From: Nonomuraea sp. SBT364
GTDB lineage: Bacteria; Actinomycetota; Actinomycetes; Streptosporangiales; Streptosporangiaceae
Reading direction: 5' to 3'
Assembly (NCBI RefSeq): GCF_001083785.1
Contig: NZ_LAVL01000036.1
Span: 1 to 64,000 of the forward strand
DNA length: 64,000 bases
This document shows, in pieces, positions 9,309-18,067 of the stretch. A program made the position numbers and the translations under genes. Position 1 is the first letter of the stretch, and the number at the start of each line of letters is the position of its first letter. The notes beneath the pieces were generated by a model. It ran no database searches, had not been told where the DNA came from, and was given only the letters and a program-made list of their open reading frames with translations.

Positions 9309-9983
9309 TCAGCCGGGGAGGCGCCGTTCCAGGCCGTCGAGCAGGGCCTGGAGGCCGAACTCGAAGGTGTCCGCCGGAGCGGTGGCGTAGTCGCCGGGGC
9401 GCGGCGTCTCGACCCGGCTGCGCAGCCGGGGGAACTGCCTGGCGATGTCGGCGGCCTTGTCCAGCGTCTCCTGGAACGCCGCCGACGCGTCGCCGCCGTC
9501 ACGGCTGAGCCGCCTGGTCAGGGACGCCTGCGCGGCCACGCCGAGCACGCTGCCCAGGACGAAGGTGAAGACGACGCCCGCCGCGCGGTCGGCGGCAGCG
9601 CCGGTGAAGCCCCCCGCCTCGTAGACGGCCAGGCTGCACTCGTCGTAGCGGGCCTTGCTCACCCCGTAGAACAGGTGTGAGCCGAACGCCTGGACGAGCC
9701 AGGGATGCCGGCTGAACATCGCGTGCAGGCCGGTGGCCAGTTCGGTGGCGGCCGCGCGCCAGCCGACGGCGTCGGGGTCCGGCAGCCCGATCTCCTCCCA
9801 CACGCGGTCGCCGACGAGCAGGATCAGGTTGTCCTTGCTCTGGACGTGCCAGTAGACAGCGGTGGCGGCGGAGCCGAGCCGCTTGCCGAGACTGCGCATG
9901 TTGAGGCCGTCGAGGCCCTCCTCGTCGAGCAGCTCGATCGCGGTTTCGACGATCTGTTCCTTGGTCAGGGTGTCGCGCGGCAT
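9309..9983 (-). CDS. TetR-family repressor
   Basis: Helix-turn-helix in residues 1-55 (TKEQIVETAIELLDEEG, MRSLGKRLGSAATAVYWHVQSKDNL), followed by a TetR_C ligand domain, for 224 residues in total. ATG at 9983 gives the usual N-terminus (MPRDTLTKEQ); the longer frame to 10007 would run into the operator. It is divergent from a small membrane protein gene, with two strong palindromes between them. I infer autoregulation and control of the neighbour. Confidence 0.9.
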   Translation of the reverse strand: MPRDTLTKEQIVETAIELLDEEGLDGLNMRSLGKRLGSAATAVYWHVQSKDNLILLVGDRVWEEIGLPDPDAVGWRAAATELATGLHAMFSRHPWLVQAFGSHLFYGVSKARYDECSLAVYEAGGFTGAAADRAAGVVFTFVLGSVLGVAAQASLTRRLSRDGGDASAAFQETLDKAADIARQFPRLRSRVETPRPGDYATAPADTFEFGLQALLDGLERRLPG

Positions 9984-9999
9984 GCGGCCACGATACTCG

Positions 10000-10052
10000 A
10001 CTTGCACTTAGTTCAAGTAGCGGTTTACAGTGCTCTTGCACTTAGTTCAAGT
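10000..10052. promoter_or_regulatory. Double TetR operator and overlapping divergent promoters
   Basis: The 18-mer CTTGCACTTAGTTCAAGT occurs twice, at 10001-10018 and 10035-10052, with centres 34 bp apart. Each is a near-perfect palindrome of form ACTTGnACTnAGTnCAAGT. Toward the membrane gene, TTGCAC (10002) and TACAGT (10026) fit -35/-10 elements with an 18-bp spacer, so the first operator covers the -35 and the second sits at the transcription start. This arrangement predicts tight repression by the adjacent TetR protein. Confidence 0.85.
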
Positions 10053-10070
10053 CGAAGCGAGGAGCCCCCC

Positions 10071-10586
10071 GTGAACACCGTCATCGCCATCAGCCAGCTG
10101 CTCGTCGCCGGCGCCTTCGTGAGCATCCCGATGGTGCGGCACCGCTACGGAGCCACCGCCATGAGCAGCGCCCAGGCCGAGCTCCAGCGCCAGGGCGTGC
10201 GCACCACCGTCCTCCAGGAGAACGGAATGCGCTTCGACGCCGGCGGCCACGAGACGGCGGTCCCCGCCACGGTCGCCGCCGTCATGGTGGCGGTCGCCGG
10301 GCTCAACCTGTCCGGCCACGACTGGGCCCCGATCCTGACCTGGATCTTCCAGTCCCTCGTCCTGGCCGGCAACTGCGTCATCATCTACAGCCAGCTCACC
10401 GCCGAGAAGTCCGTGCGCGCCGCCTTCCTGCGCAAGGGCGACCCGATGCTGGCCAAGGTCGACGTCGCGGCCCTGCTCAAGGCCGCCGAGGACGGCTTCC
10501 CGGCCTGGACGTGGACCCTCCAGAACGTCCGCCACGTCGTCGTGTTCGGCGCCTCGGTCCTCTCCCTCGTCCTGCTCGCCCTTTGA
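10071..10586 (+). CDS. Small membrane protein under TetR control, function unknown
   Basis: 171 residues, GTG start with GAGGAG six bases upstream. There is an N-terminal hydrophobic segment (about 4-22), a hydrophilic portion (SSAQAELQRQGVRTT), two membrane segments (about 65-85 and 88-108) and a C-terminal one (about 152-170). I recognise no family. Its position behind two operators of the divergent TetR gene suggests it is the repressor's main target, perhaps a detoxification or envelope function. Confidence 0.75.
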   Translation: MNTVIAISQLLVAGAFVSIPMVRHRYGATAMSSAQAELQRQGVRTTVLQENGMRFDAGGHETAVPATVAAVMVAVAGLNLSGHDWAPILTWIFQSLVLAGNCVIIYSQLTAEKSVRAAFLRKGDPMLAKVDVAALLKAAEDGFPAWTWTLQNVRHVVVFGASVLSLVLLAL

Positions 10587-10702
10587 GCGGCCGCCCTGCC
10601 CGTACTCCTGACGCGCTCTTTCCGCCTTCACCAGGTGACCGGGGGGATGATCCGGGTACGCGGTCGGAAGCCCCCACGAACTGGAACGCGGAGGACCGCA
10701 CG

Positions 10703-10951
10703 ATGCTCCTAGTCAACCGAGAGTGTGTCCGCCGGCTGCTCGACGCGCCGGACCCCGACACCGTCCTGGTCTTCGTCCGGGGTGACTGCCTGGTCATGCC
10801 GGCCGCGGAGGTGGACGAGAGCCACCGGAGCCTGGTGATCGCCCGGCGGGCGGACGTGGCCGGGCTGCTGCCCGGCGGCACCGTCACCGACGAGCAGCTC
10901 GACGAGGTGGCGACCCGGCTCGACAACGTCGCCAGGGACCTGGCCGGCTAG
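10703..10951 (+). CDS. Small protein of unknown function (82 aa)
   Basis: ATG at 10703 is preceded by GGAGG nine bases upstream. The 82-residue acidic protein begins MLLVNRECVRRLLDAPD and has no membrane segment, signal peptide or recognised motif. Codon use matches real genes here (strong third-position GC). Its stop overlaps the convergent esterase gene by 4 bp. Confidence 0.6.
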   Translation: MLLVNRECVRRLLDAPDPDTVLVFVRGDCLVMPAAEVDESHRSLVIARRADVAGLLPGGTVTDEQLDEVATRLDNVARDLAG

Positions 10952-12123
10952 GCCAGGCGCGCGCACCGAAGGCTCTCCCACATCAGCCGCCAGACCCGGC
11001 CGTCGCTGCCCTCGATCAGCTCCGACATGCGGTTGGGCACGTAGGCGAAGGCCAGGCCGGTGTCCGGGTCGGCGAAGGCGAACGCACCCGTGGCGCCGGC
11101 GTACCCGAAGGCCCCCGGCGCCCCGAAATCCGGCCACATCGGCCCGCCGGGCAGCATGAACCCGGCGCTGTAGGCCGTGTCGAGCCGCAGGACCAGGTCC
11201 CGGCCCCGGGCCTCGACCGTTCTGGCGCGATCCGTGGTCTCCGGGCGCAGCAGCCTGATGCCGTCCACCTCGCCGATGAGGGAGGCGTACAGCCTGGCCA
11301 GGCCGGCGGCGGTGCCGACCCCGCCGGCGGAGGGCACCTCCGCCCTGTACAGGCGTGAGCCGCCGAGCAGCTCCGGAGTGAGGACCACGCTGCCGTAGGT
11401 GGCGCGGTGCAGCAGCGAGGACGGCTCGCAGATCGCCCGGTTGAGCTCGTGGAGCCCCGGGTCCGCGCGGCCGTTGCGGACCTCGCCGGCCGTGGGCGCG
11501 ACGACGCTCGCCAGCCGCCCCTCCTGGTGGGCCGGGATCCCGATGTGCAGGTCGAGCCCCAGCGGCGCGGCGATCTCCCGGGCGAACAGCTGCCCCACGG
11601 TGAGCCCGGTGACGCGGCGGACCACCTCGCTGACCAGCCAACCCAGGGTGAGGCAGTGGTAGCCGTGGGCGCTCCCCGGCCGCCACGCGGGCCTGGCGCC
11701 CGCCAGCACCTCGGCCACCGGGCTGCCGAGCTCGATGTCCTCGATCGTCAGCGGCGGATCGATGACCACGACGCCGGAGCGATGCCCCAGGATCCACCGG
11801 AGCGGCATCCCGCCCTTGCCCTCGGCGGCGAACTCAGGCCAGTAGTCGGCCACCGGCGTGTCGAGGTCGAGCACCCCCCGGTCGACCAGCAGCAGCACGG
11901 CCGTGACCGCCATCCCCTTGGTGGTCGAGGCCAGCAGCGCGAGCGTGTCGCGCCGCCACGGCCTGCCCTCGCCGGCCAGCCCGCCCCACAGGTCCACGAC
12001 GGGCGCGCCGTGCTGGTAGACGCAGAGGGACGCGCCCAGCTCCCGCCCCTGGGCGAAGTTGTCCGCGAAGCGGTCCCGCACCGAGGCGAAGCGCGGGTGG
12101 CAGTCCCCCCGGATACCGGCCAC
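10948..12123 (-). CDS. Serine hydrolase of the beta-lactamase / EstB-type esterase family
   Basis: 391 residues with the class C beta-lactamase fold: nucleophile motif S66-T-T-K69, tyrosine motif G-Y155-H, and a C-terminal region (FGYAGATGAFAFADPDTGLAFAYVPN) typical of carboxylesterases and D-aminopeptidase-like members. There is no signal peptide, so a cytoplasmic esterase or peptidase is more likely than an antibiotic-resistance enzyme. The start is GTG at 12123, with GGAGG very close. Confidence 0.85.
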   Translation of the reverse strand: MAGIRGDCHPRFASVRDRFADNFAQGRELGASLCVYQHGAPVVDLWGGLAGEGRPWRRDTLALLASTTKGMAVTAVLLLVDRGVLDLDTPVADYWPEFAAEGKGGMPLRWILGHRSGVVVIDPPLTIEDIELGSPVAEVLAGARPAWRPGSAHGYHCLTLGWLVSEVVRRVTGLTVGQLFAREIAAPLGLDLHIGIPAHQEGRLASVVAPTAGEVRNGRADPGLHELNRAICEPSSLLHRATYGSVVLTPELLGGSRLYRAEVPSAGGVGTAAGLARLYASLIGEVDGIRLLRPETTDRARTVEARGRDLVLRLDTAYSAGFMLPGGPMWPDFGAPGAFGYAGATGAFAFADPDTGLAFAYVPNRMSELIEGSDGRVWRLMWESLRCARLA

Positions 12124-12262
12124 GGCCTCCGGCTACCCCGCTGACCTGCGGACAAACGACGATCACCGGGCAGCGCCATACCCGTTCGCGCATGGTTTGA
12201 GCGAAACGCGCGTCCCGATGCGTACCTCCAGACGGCAGATCCCGGTTATCTGGAGGTCCTTC

Positions 12263-13240
12263 ATGCACCGCAGAGTCGCCCTGCTCTCCGCACTCACGCT
12301 CACCCTGACGGCCGCCCCGGTGTCCGCGCAGGCCACCGCCGCGCACGGCCCCGGCCCCGTCAAGTGGTCCGCCACGGACTCCTGGCCGGAGCGCAGGACC
12401 GTCCTGCAGTACTGGACGACGCAGCGCCTGCGCGCGGCCCGGCCGCTCTCGACGCCCGCGCCGCGCCGCGCCACCCGCTCCGACCGGCCGACGCGGGGCA
12501 CCCCGTGGGCGACGCGCGGCGTCTCCTCCACCCAGTCGGCCCAGGTGGCCAACAGCCCCGGCGCGCGCTGGACCGACGGCGGCGCCATCGCGCGCACCAC
12601 CGGGCGCGTCTTCTTCACCACCGCCGACGGGCAGAACTCCTCCTGCTCCGGCACGGCCGTGACCAGCGCGAACGAGAGCGTCGTGATGACCGCCGGGCAC
12701 TGCGTGAAGCTGAACGGCGCCTTCCACCGCAACTGGGTGTTCGTCCCGGGCTTCACCAACGGCCGCGCGCCGCTCGGCGCCTGGGTGGCGAGCCGGCTGC
12801 TGACCACGCAGCAGTGGAACGCCCGCGAGGACATCAACTTCGACGTCGCCGCCGCCGTGGTCGCACCGCTCCAGGGCCGCACGCTGACCGACGTCGTGGG
12901 CGGCCAGGGGGTGGCGTTCAACCAGGCCAGGCGGCAGCAGATGTTCTCCTACGGCTTCCCGGCGGCGGACCCGTTCGACGGCTCGTCGCTCATCTTCTGC
13001 AGCGGGCGCGCGTTCGACGACACCGTCATGACGCGCGACCTGGGTCTGCGCTGCCGCATGACCGGCGGGGCGAGCGGCGGCCCGTGGCTGCAGGGGTTCG
13101 ACGACTCCACCGGGCTCGGCTGGGTCACCTCGGTCAACAGCTTCAAGTACGACTTCGCGCCGGACTTCATGTTCGGCCCGTTCTTCGGCAACGAGGCGAT
13201 GGCCGTCTTCCAGGCCGCCCAGCGGACCGACGCGACCTGA
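12263..13240 (+). CDS. Secreted trypsin-like serine protease
   Basis: 325 residues with a Sec signal (about 1-22, ending VSA-QA) and a basic proregion, then a chymotrypsin-fold protease related to glutamyl endopeptidases. The triad is visible: His146 (VMTAGHCV), Asp194 (INFDVAAAV) and Ser271 (GGASGGPW). TGGAGGT seven bases before the ATG fixes the start; an upstream open frame to 12059 is not coding. Confidence 0.87.
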   Translation: MHRRVALLSALTLTLTAAPVSAQATAAHGPGPVKWSATDSWPERRTVLQYWTTQRLRAARPLSTPAPRRATRSDRPTRGTPWATRGVSSTQSAQVANSPGARWTDGGAIARTTGRVFFTTADGQNSSCSGTAVTSANESVVMTAGHCVKLNGAFHRNWVFVPGFTNGRAPLGAWVASRLLTTQQWNAREDINFDVAAAVVAPLQGRTLTDVVGGQGVAFNQARRQQMFSYGFPAADPFDGSSLIFCSGRAFDDTVMTRDLGLRCRMTGGASGGPWLQGFDDSTGLGWVTSVNSFKYDFAPDFMFGPFFGNEAMAVFQAAQRTDAT

Positions 13241-13301
13241 AGCCCGGTTTGGGGCTGCTGTACCGTGAACCCGCACATGGGGCCCCAGACTGGGAGAAGC
13301 G

Positions 13302-14654
13302 GTGAGGAAGAGGGCGCCTGCCCTGCTCGAACGGTTCCAGCATCCCGCACAGGTGATCGTGACCGGCTTCGCGGTCGCGGTGCTGCTGGGCACCGCGCTG
13401 CTGGCACTGCCCGTCGCGACGGAGTCCGGTGAGTCGACCGGCTGGCTGACGGCGCTGTTCACGGCCACGTCGTCGGTGTGCGTGACCGGGCTGGCCGTGG
13501 TCGACACCGAGTCGCACTGGTCGGCGTTCGGCGAAGTGGTGATCGCGCTGCTGATCCAGATCGGCGGGCTCGGCATCATGACGCTGGCCACGCTGTTCAC
13601 GGTGCTGGTGGCCGGGCGGCTCGGCCTGCGGGCCAAGCTGTTCGCGCAGGCCGAGACCAAGGCACTCAGGATGACCGACGTGCGCTCCGTGGTGCGCAGG
13701 GTGGTGCTGTTCAGCCTGGCCTGCGAGGCGGTCGTGGCGGTGGTGCTGACCGGCCGGTTCCTGCTCGGCTACGGCGAGCCGGTCGGGCGGGCGGTCTACC
13801 TGGGCGTCTTCCACGCGGTGTCGTCGTTCAACAACGCCGGGTTCGCCCTGTGGTCCGACAACCTGATGGGGTTCGTCACCGATCCGTGGATCTGCCTGAC
13901 CATCGCGGCCTCGGTGATCGTGGGCGGGCTCGGCTTCCCGGTCTGGTTCGAGGTGCTGGGCAACTGGCGGCACCCCGGCCGGTGGTCGGTGCTGACCAGG
14001 ATCACCGTGTGGACGACGGTGATCCTGCTGGCCGGCGGCACGCTGATGTTCCTGGCCACCGAGTGGCGCAATCCGGGCACCCTGGGCGAGCTGGACGATC
14101 CGGGCAAGGTGCTGGCCGCGTTCTTCGCCGCCGTGATGCCGCGCACGGCCGGGTTCAACAGCCTGGACATCGCCGCCATGCACCCGTCGAGCTGGCTGGT
14201 GACCGACCTGCTGATGTTCGTCGGCGGTGGCAGCGCGGGCACGGCCGGCGGGATCAAGGTCACCACGTTCGCGCTCCTGGCGTTCGTCATCTGGGCGGAG
14301 ATGCGCGGCGAGGCGTCGGTGCACGTGGGACATCGCCGGCTGCCCGGGTCGGTGCAGCGCCAGGCGGTCTCGATCAGCCTCATCAGCGTGGCCCTGGTCG
14401 CCGTCTCCACCTACCTGATGCTGGCGCTGACCCCGTTCAGCCTGGACCGGGTGCTGTTCGAGGTCGTCTCGGCGTTCGGCACCACGGGGCTGTCGACCGG
14501 CATCACCGCCCAGGTCGGCGTGGCCGGGCAACTGCTGCTGGTGGTGCTCATGTTCGTCGGCAGGACCGGCCCGCTCACCCTCGGCTCGGCACTGGCGCTC
14601 AAGGAGCGCACCCGGCACTACCGGCTGCCGGACGAGAAGATGATCGTCGGCTGA
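13302..14654 (+). CDS. TrkH/KtrB-type potassium uptake channel subunit
   Basis: A 450-residue integral membrane protein with the four pore-loop repeats of the TrkH/TrkG/KtrB superfamily. Selectivity-loop sequences are TATSSVCVTGL, VSSFNNAGFAL, PRTAGFNSLD and SAFGTTGLSTG. It imports K+, usually gated by a cytoplasmic TrkA/KtrA subunit; no such gene lies next to it. GTG start just after GAGAAG. Confidence 0.92.
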   Translation: MRKRAPALLERFQHPAQVIVTGFAVAVLLGTALLALPVATESGESTGWLTALFTATSSVCVTGLAVVDTESHWSAFGEVVIALLIQIGGLGIMTLATLFTVLVAGRLGLRAKLFAQAETKALRMTDVRSVVRRVVLFSLACEAVVAVVLTGRFLLGYGEPVGRAVYLGVFHAVSSFNNAGFALWSDNLMGFVTDPWICLTIAASVIVGGLGFPVWFEVLGNWRHPGRWSVLTRITVWTTVILLAGGTLMFLATEWRNPGTLGELDDPGKVLAAFFAAVMPRTAGFNSLDIAAMHPSSWLVTDLLMFVGGGSAGTAGGIKVTTFALLAFVIWAEMRGEASVHVGHRRLPGSVQRQAVSISLISVALVAVSTYLMLALTPFSLDRVLFEVVSAFGTTGLSTGITAQVGVAGQLLLVVLMFVGRTGPLTLGSALALKERTRHYRLPDEKMIVG

Positions 14655-14659
14655 CGATC

Positions 14660-15142
14660 TCAGTGGTGGTAGGCGTGCACCACCGCGTGGCCCTTGCCCC
14701 TGCCGATGATCCACTTGTTGATCGGGGTGGTGACCAGGAAGGCCACCAGCAGGGCCACGGCCAGCGCGCCCCAGAACAGGCCGGAGGCGAGCCCGGCGTC
14801 CATGGCCCCGGGGATGGCGACCATCACGCCGTTGTCCACGATCTCCATCACGATGATCGACACCGTGTCGGCGGCCAGGGCCAGCTTGATCGCGTCCTTC
14901 CAGGCCACACCGGCCCGGCGGAGCGGGATGAGGGTCAGCAGGTAGCCGAAGAAGAAGGCGAGCACGACGGCCAGCGCGATGGACGGGACCGTGTGCCAGC
15001 CCAGCGCGGTGGCGATCACCAGCCCGAGCACCTCGCCGATGGCGCAGCCGGTGAGGCAGTGCAGGGTGGCGGAGGCCGCCATCCGCCAGGAGGCTCTGCC
15101 CGGGCCGGTGTGCGCGTGGTGGTGATGGTGGTGCTCGGACAT
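14660..15142 (-). CDS. DUF4396 membrane protein with natural N-terminal His tract
   Basis: 160 residues. The N-terminus (MSEHHHHHHAH) holds a run of eight histidines in nine positions, followed by four predicted membrane segments and a C-terminal HAVVHAYHH tail. The membrane core (LHCLTGCAIGEVLGLVIATALGW, DTVSIIVMEIVDNGVMV) matches what I know of the DUF4396 family. ATG at 15142 sits about ten bases after an AGGGGG Shine-Dalgarno; ATG at 15151 is too close to it. His-rich ends plus the G-tract palindrome upstream suggest a role with a transition metal such as copper, but that is inference. Confidence 0.8.
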   Translation of the reverse strand: MSEHHHHHHAHTGPGRASWRMAASATLHCLTGCAIGEVLGLVIATALGWHTVPSIALAVVLAFFFGYLLTLIPLRRAGVAWKDAIKLALAADTVSIIVMEIVDNGVMVAIPGAMDAGLASGLFWGALAVALLVAFLVTTPINKWIIGRGKGHAVVHAYHH

Positions 15143-15148
15143 GCTCGT

Positions 15149-15202
15149 CATACCCCCTGCTAGTATCTTCGCCGCGACGTTAACATACCCCCGGGGGGTT
15201 AT
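15149..15202 (-). promoter_or_regulatory. CsoR-like metal-responsive operator/promoter
   Basis: A GC-tract palindrome CATACCCCCGGGGGGTTAT lies at 15184-15202, and a related half-element ATACCCCC-TGC-TAGTAT at 15150-15167. ATACCCCC/GGGGGTAT palindromes are the signature of CsoR/RcnR-family operators. On the minus strand TTGGAT and TTAACG flank a 17-bp spacer that contains the palindrome, so a bound repressor would block the promoter of the DUF4396 gene. No csoR gene is in the window. Confidence 0.6.
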
Positions 15203-15238
15203 CCAAATCTGTCGGCGGTGATCTCTAGTGTCCGTCGC

Positions 15239-18067
15239 ATGACACATCAGGTGGCCGCCTGGCAGGCGGTCCGTGCCCTCATCACCGGCCGCGACACCCG
15301 CGCGCTGGCCGACCGCCTGATCGCGCTGACCGAGGCGGAGCGGGCCGGCGTGGCGGGCCGGCTGCCCGGGTTCGTCAAGGAGCTGCGCGAAGACGCCGCC
15401 CGCGGGTTGCGGGAGCCCGGGCAGGCGGACGACACCCCGGCGAGCCTCTGGGCGTCGCTGCTGCTCGCGGGGGCGGGCACGATCCCGGGCGCCGCCGCGG
15501 CCACCACCTGGCTGACCCGGCGCGAGTTCAACCTCCGCTGGTCGCCGGAGCACGACTGGTCCGAGGTGGCCCGCGTGCTGGCCGGGCGCCCGGCCGCCTG
15601 GCGGGCCGACGTCGCCGGCCGGCTCACGCGGAAGATCCGCAGGCCCGACGACCGCACCGTGCCGCTGGTGCTCGCGCTGCTGCGCACCTGCGGCGCCGAG
15701 CCTCCGCCACACGACCCGCTGATGATCGCCTGGCTGACCGCCGGCGTCGTGCCCGGCGACCCGCTGGCCGCCACGCTGCTCCCGAGAGTCTTCGAGGCCC
15801 AGGGCGCCGGTCGCACGCTGCGCGAGGAACGGCTGTCGCCCCGGCCGACCCCCTGGCTGGCCCTGTTCGCGTCCGGCGCGCTGCCGCGTGAGGCGGTCCT
15901 CGACGGCTGCGCGGGCCGCTTCCTGCGCGGCGGCGACGCCCTCGACCTGCGCTTCTTCGTACGCCTCCACAAGCTGCTCGACCCCGCCCCCGAGGAGTCC
16001 GCCACCCGGTCGCGCGACTACCTGCGGCTGCTGCCCGCCGCCCCCGGCCCGGTGGCGGAGCTGGCTCTCGCCCAGGTCCGCCGCACCGGCCCGCACGACC
16101 CCGCCGACGTCACCGAGGCGATCGGCGCGCTGGCCTTCCGCGCCGAGGCCAAGCTGGCACTCGCCGGGCTGAGCTGGCTGGGCGAGGAGCTGCGGCGAGC
16201 GCCGGCAGCGGGCGCACCCGGCTCGCCGTCGCCGCGCGCCGCCTCCCGGGCCGACGAGCTCGCGCCCGCGCTGGCCACCGCGTTCACGCACACGTCCTAC
16301 GAGGTGCGGCGGCGCGCGGCCCAGCTCGCGCTCAAGCACGCCGCCGCGTTCCGTACGGGCTCCGCCGCGCTGGCGGAGGCGGTGCCGTCGCTGCCCGCCG
16401 AGCTGGGCAAGCGGGTGGCCGCCAGGTTCGGGGGCGAGGCGGCTGCCGAGGAGGCGGCCGAGCCGTTCGCTCCCCCGCCGCTGCCCGAGATCGCCGAACC
16501 GGGCCCGTTCCCGGCGCCGACGCTCGCCGTGCGCGCGTGGGACCTGCACAAGTGGGAGGAGGCCGAGAGGTGGCTCGCCGCGTTCGTCGAGCAGGCGGCC
16601 CGCGACCGGGCGGCCCTGCGTGAGACGCTGATGCCGGATTACCGCGACCTCGTGCCGCACCTGTATACGAGCGACCGCTGGAACGGCACCGGCGAGTGGA
16701 TCGCCGCGCTCGCCCTGGGGGTGATCGATCCGGGTGGCGATCCCGGCGTGCCCGATCCGGCGTCCGCCGACCCCTGGGGTTCGGGCTTCTCCCTCGGGAG
16801 GATGACCGTCGACCGGGACGCGCCGGACGAGACGGACGGGCCCTTGCAGGTGTTCGGGAAGTTCTTCACCCACCTGGTGGGCGAGGTCTTCACGAAGCTC
16901 GGCGCCCCCGCCGAGGTGACGCGGCACTGGAACCGGCTGCCGGATCCCTCGTGGACCTCGCCGCCGCACCTGTTCGCGCTGCGCCGGCTCAGCGAGCTCT
17001 ACGCGGCGCTGCGCGCGGACGCGCTGCCCCCGGTGCTGCTGGCGACGCCCACCGTGGCGACCGGGCAGCTCGACCCCGGGGTGCTGGTCGACCGGCTGGA
17101 GGCGTGCTCGGCCGCGGGCGTCGAGCCGCTGCCCGCCGACCTGGCGCAGGCCCTGCTGCGGCTGCCGCGCGGCGCCTGGCCCGAGGCCGCCGGACGGGCC
17201 GCGCGCCTCGGGTCGCGGGGCGCCGCGCAGGCCGCCGCCTGGCTGGCCGGAGGCGGCCTGCCCGATCCGGCCGCCGGGCTGAAGTGGGGACACCCGGAGG
17301 GCGCGACCGACCACTACTTCGAGGACCGCCCGGCGCTCAGGCCGCAACCCGTGCTGCGGGCCGAGCCGACCGGCAACGAGCTGATCGACGAGCTGCTGCG
17401 CGAGCCGCGGAGGCCGCCCTGGGACCATGACAGCCACGCCGTGGGCTGGTGGCCGGCGATCCTGCCGTCGCACCGCGAGGTCGTCGCCGTCCACTACCTG
17501 ACCCACCTGTTCGCGTCGGGGTTCCACCCGGAGCACCTGGCGGGCCTGGCGCGGGCCGACGGACCCGTCGGTGACGCCACCGCCATCTTGCTGGCGTCCT
17601 TCCTCGCCGTCCGCAGCCCGGAGGCGGTGCCGCTGCTGCTGCGGATGGCGGCCCGGGGCGACCTGCCCGCCGAGGCGGTCGGCCGGCAGCTCGCCTTCCT
17701 GATCCTGCGCACCCGGCGCGAAGCCCGTCCCGCACTGGAGTCGCTCGCCGACGCGGCCCGGCAGGGCGGGCACGCGCAGGTGTGGGAGATCCTCAAGGCC
17801 CTGCTGCCGGTCCTGCTGCCCGGCGCGGGCGAGCGGCCGGCCGTCGTCCACTCCGAGGCGGTCGCGCTCGCCGCCGACGTCGCGAGCTGGACGGGAGCAC
17901 GGGACGTGATCCCGGCCGTGGCGGTCCACGCGGCCGGCCGGAGCCGGAGCCGCTTCGCCCGCGAGTGCCGCCGCCTGCACGACCAGCTCACCGCCGACGG
18001 CGGCGACAGCGATGGCGTCGGCGGCAGCGATGGCGTCAGTGGCGTCGCCGTGGGCGTCAGCGGTTGA
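15239..18067 (+). CDS. DUF6493-like large protein, function unknown
   Basis: About 942 residues, mostly alpha-helical and Leu/Ala/Arg-rich, HEAT-like in appearance. The N-terminus (LIALTEAERAGVAGRLPGFVKELR, LLLAGAGTIPGAAAATTWLTRREF) resembles DUF6493 proteins of streptomycetes, which have no known function. The last 20 residues are a low-complexity DGVGGSDGVSG tail encoded by short DNA repeats, which overlap the convergent marC gene. ATG at 15239 is chosen; GTG at 15218 is also possible and neither has a clear ribosome-binding site. Confidence 0.65.
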   Translation: MTHQVAAWQAVRALITGRDTRALADRLIALTEAERAGVAGRLPGFVKELREDAARGLREPGQADDTPASLWASLLLAGAGTIPGAAAATTWLTRREFNLRWSPEHDWSEVARVLAGRPAAWRADVAGRLTRKIRRPDDRTVPLVLALLRTCGAEPPPHDPLMIAWLTAGVVPGDPLAATLLPRVFEAQGAGRTLREERLSPRPTPWLALFASGALPREAVLDGCAGRFLRGGDALDLRFFVRLHKLLDPAPEESATRSRDYLRLLPAAPGPVAELALAQVRRTGPHDPADVTEAIGALAFRAEAKLALAGLSWLGEELRRAPAAGAPGSPSPRAASRADELAPALATAFTHTSYEVRRRAAQLALKHAAAFRTGSAALAEAVPSLPAELGKRVAARFGGEAAAEEAAEPFAPPPLPEIAEPGPFPAPTLAVRAWDLHKWEEAERWLAAFVEQAARDRAALRETLMPDYRDLVPHLYTSDRWNGTGEWIAALALGVIDPGGDPGVPDPASADPWGSGFSLGRMTVDRDAPDETDGPLQVFGKFFTHLVGEVFTKLGAPAEVTRHWNRLPDPSWTSPPHLFALRRLSELYAALRADALPPVLLATPTVATGQLDPGVLVDRLEACSAAGVEPLPADLAQALLRLPRGAWPEAAGRAARLGSRGAAQAAAWLAGGGLPDPAAGLKWGHPEGATDHYFEDRPALRPQPVLRAEPTGNELIDELLREPRRPPWDHDSHAVGWWPAILPSHREVVAVHYLTHLFASGFHPEHLAGLARADGPVGDATAILLASFLAVRSPEAVPLLLRMAARGDLPAEAVGRQLAFLILRTRREARPALESLADAARQGGHAQVWEILKALLPVLLPGAGERPAVVHSEAVALAADVASWTGARDVIPAVAVHAAGRSRSRFARECRRLHDQLTADGGDSDGVGGSDGVSGVAVGVSG

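Noticed and set aside
10948..12123. Antibiotic-resistance beta-lactamase
   Set aside because: The protein has the S-x-x-K and Tyr motifs but no signal peptide, and its C-terminus matches esterase-type members.
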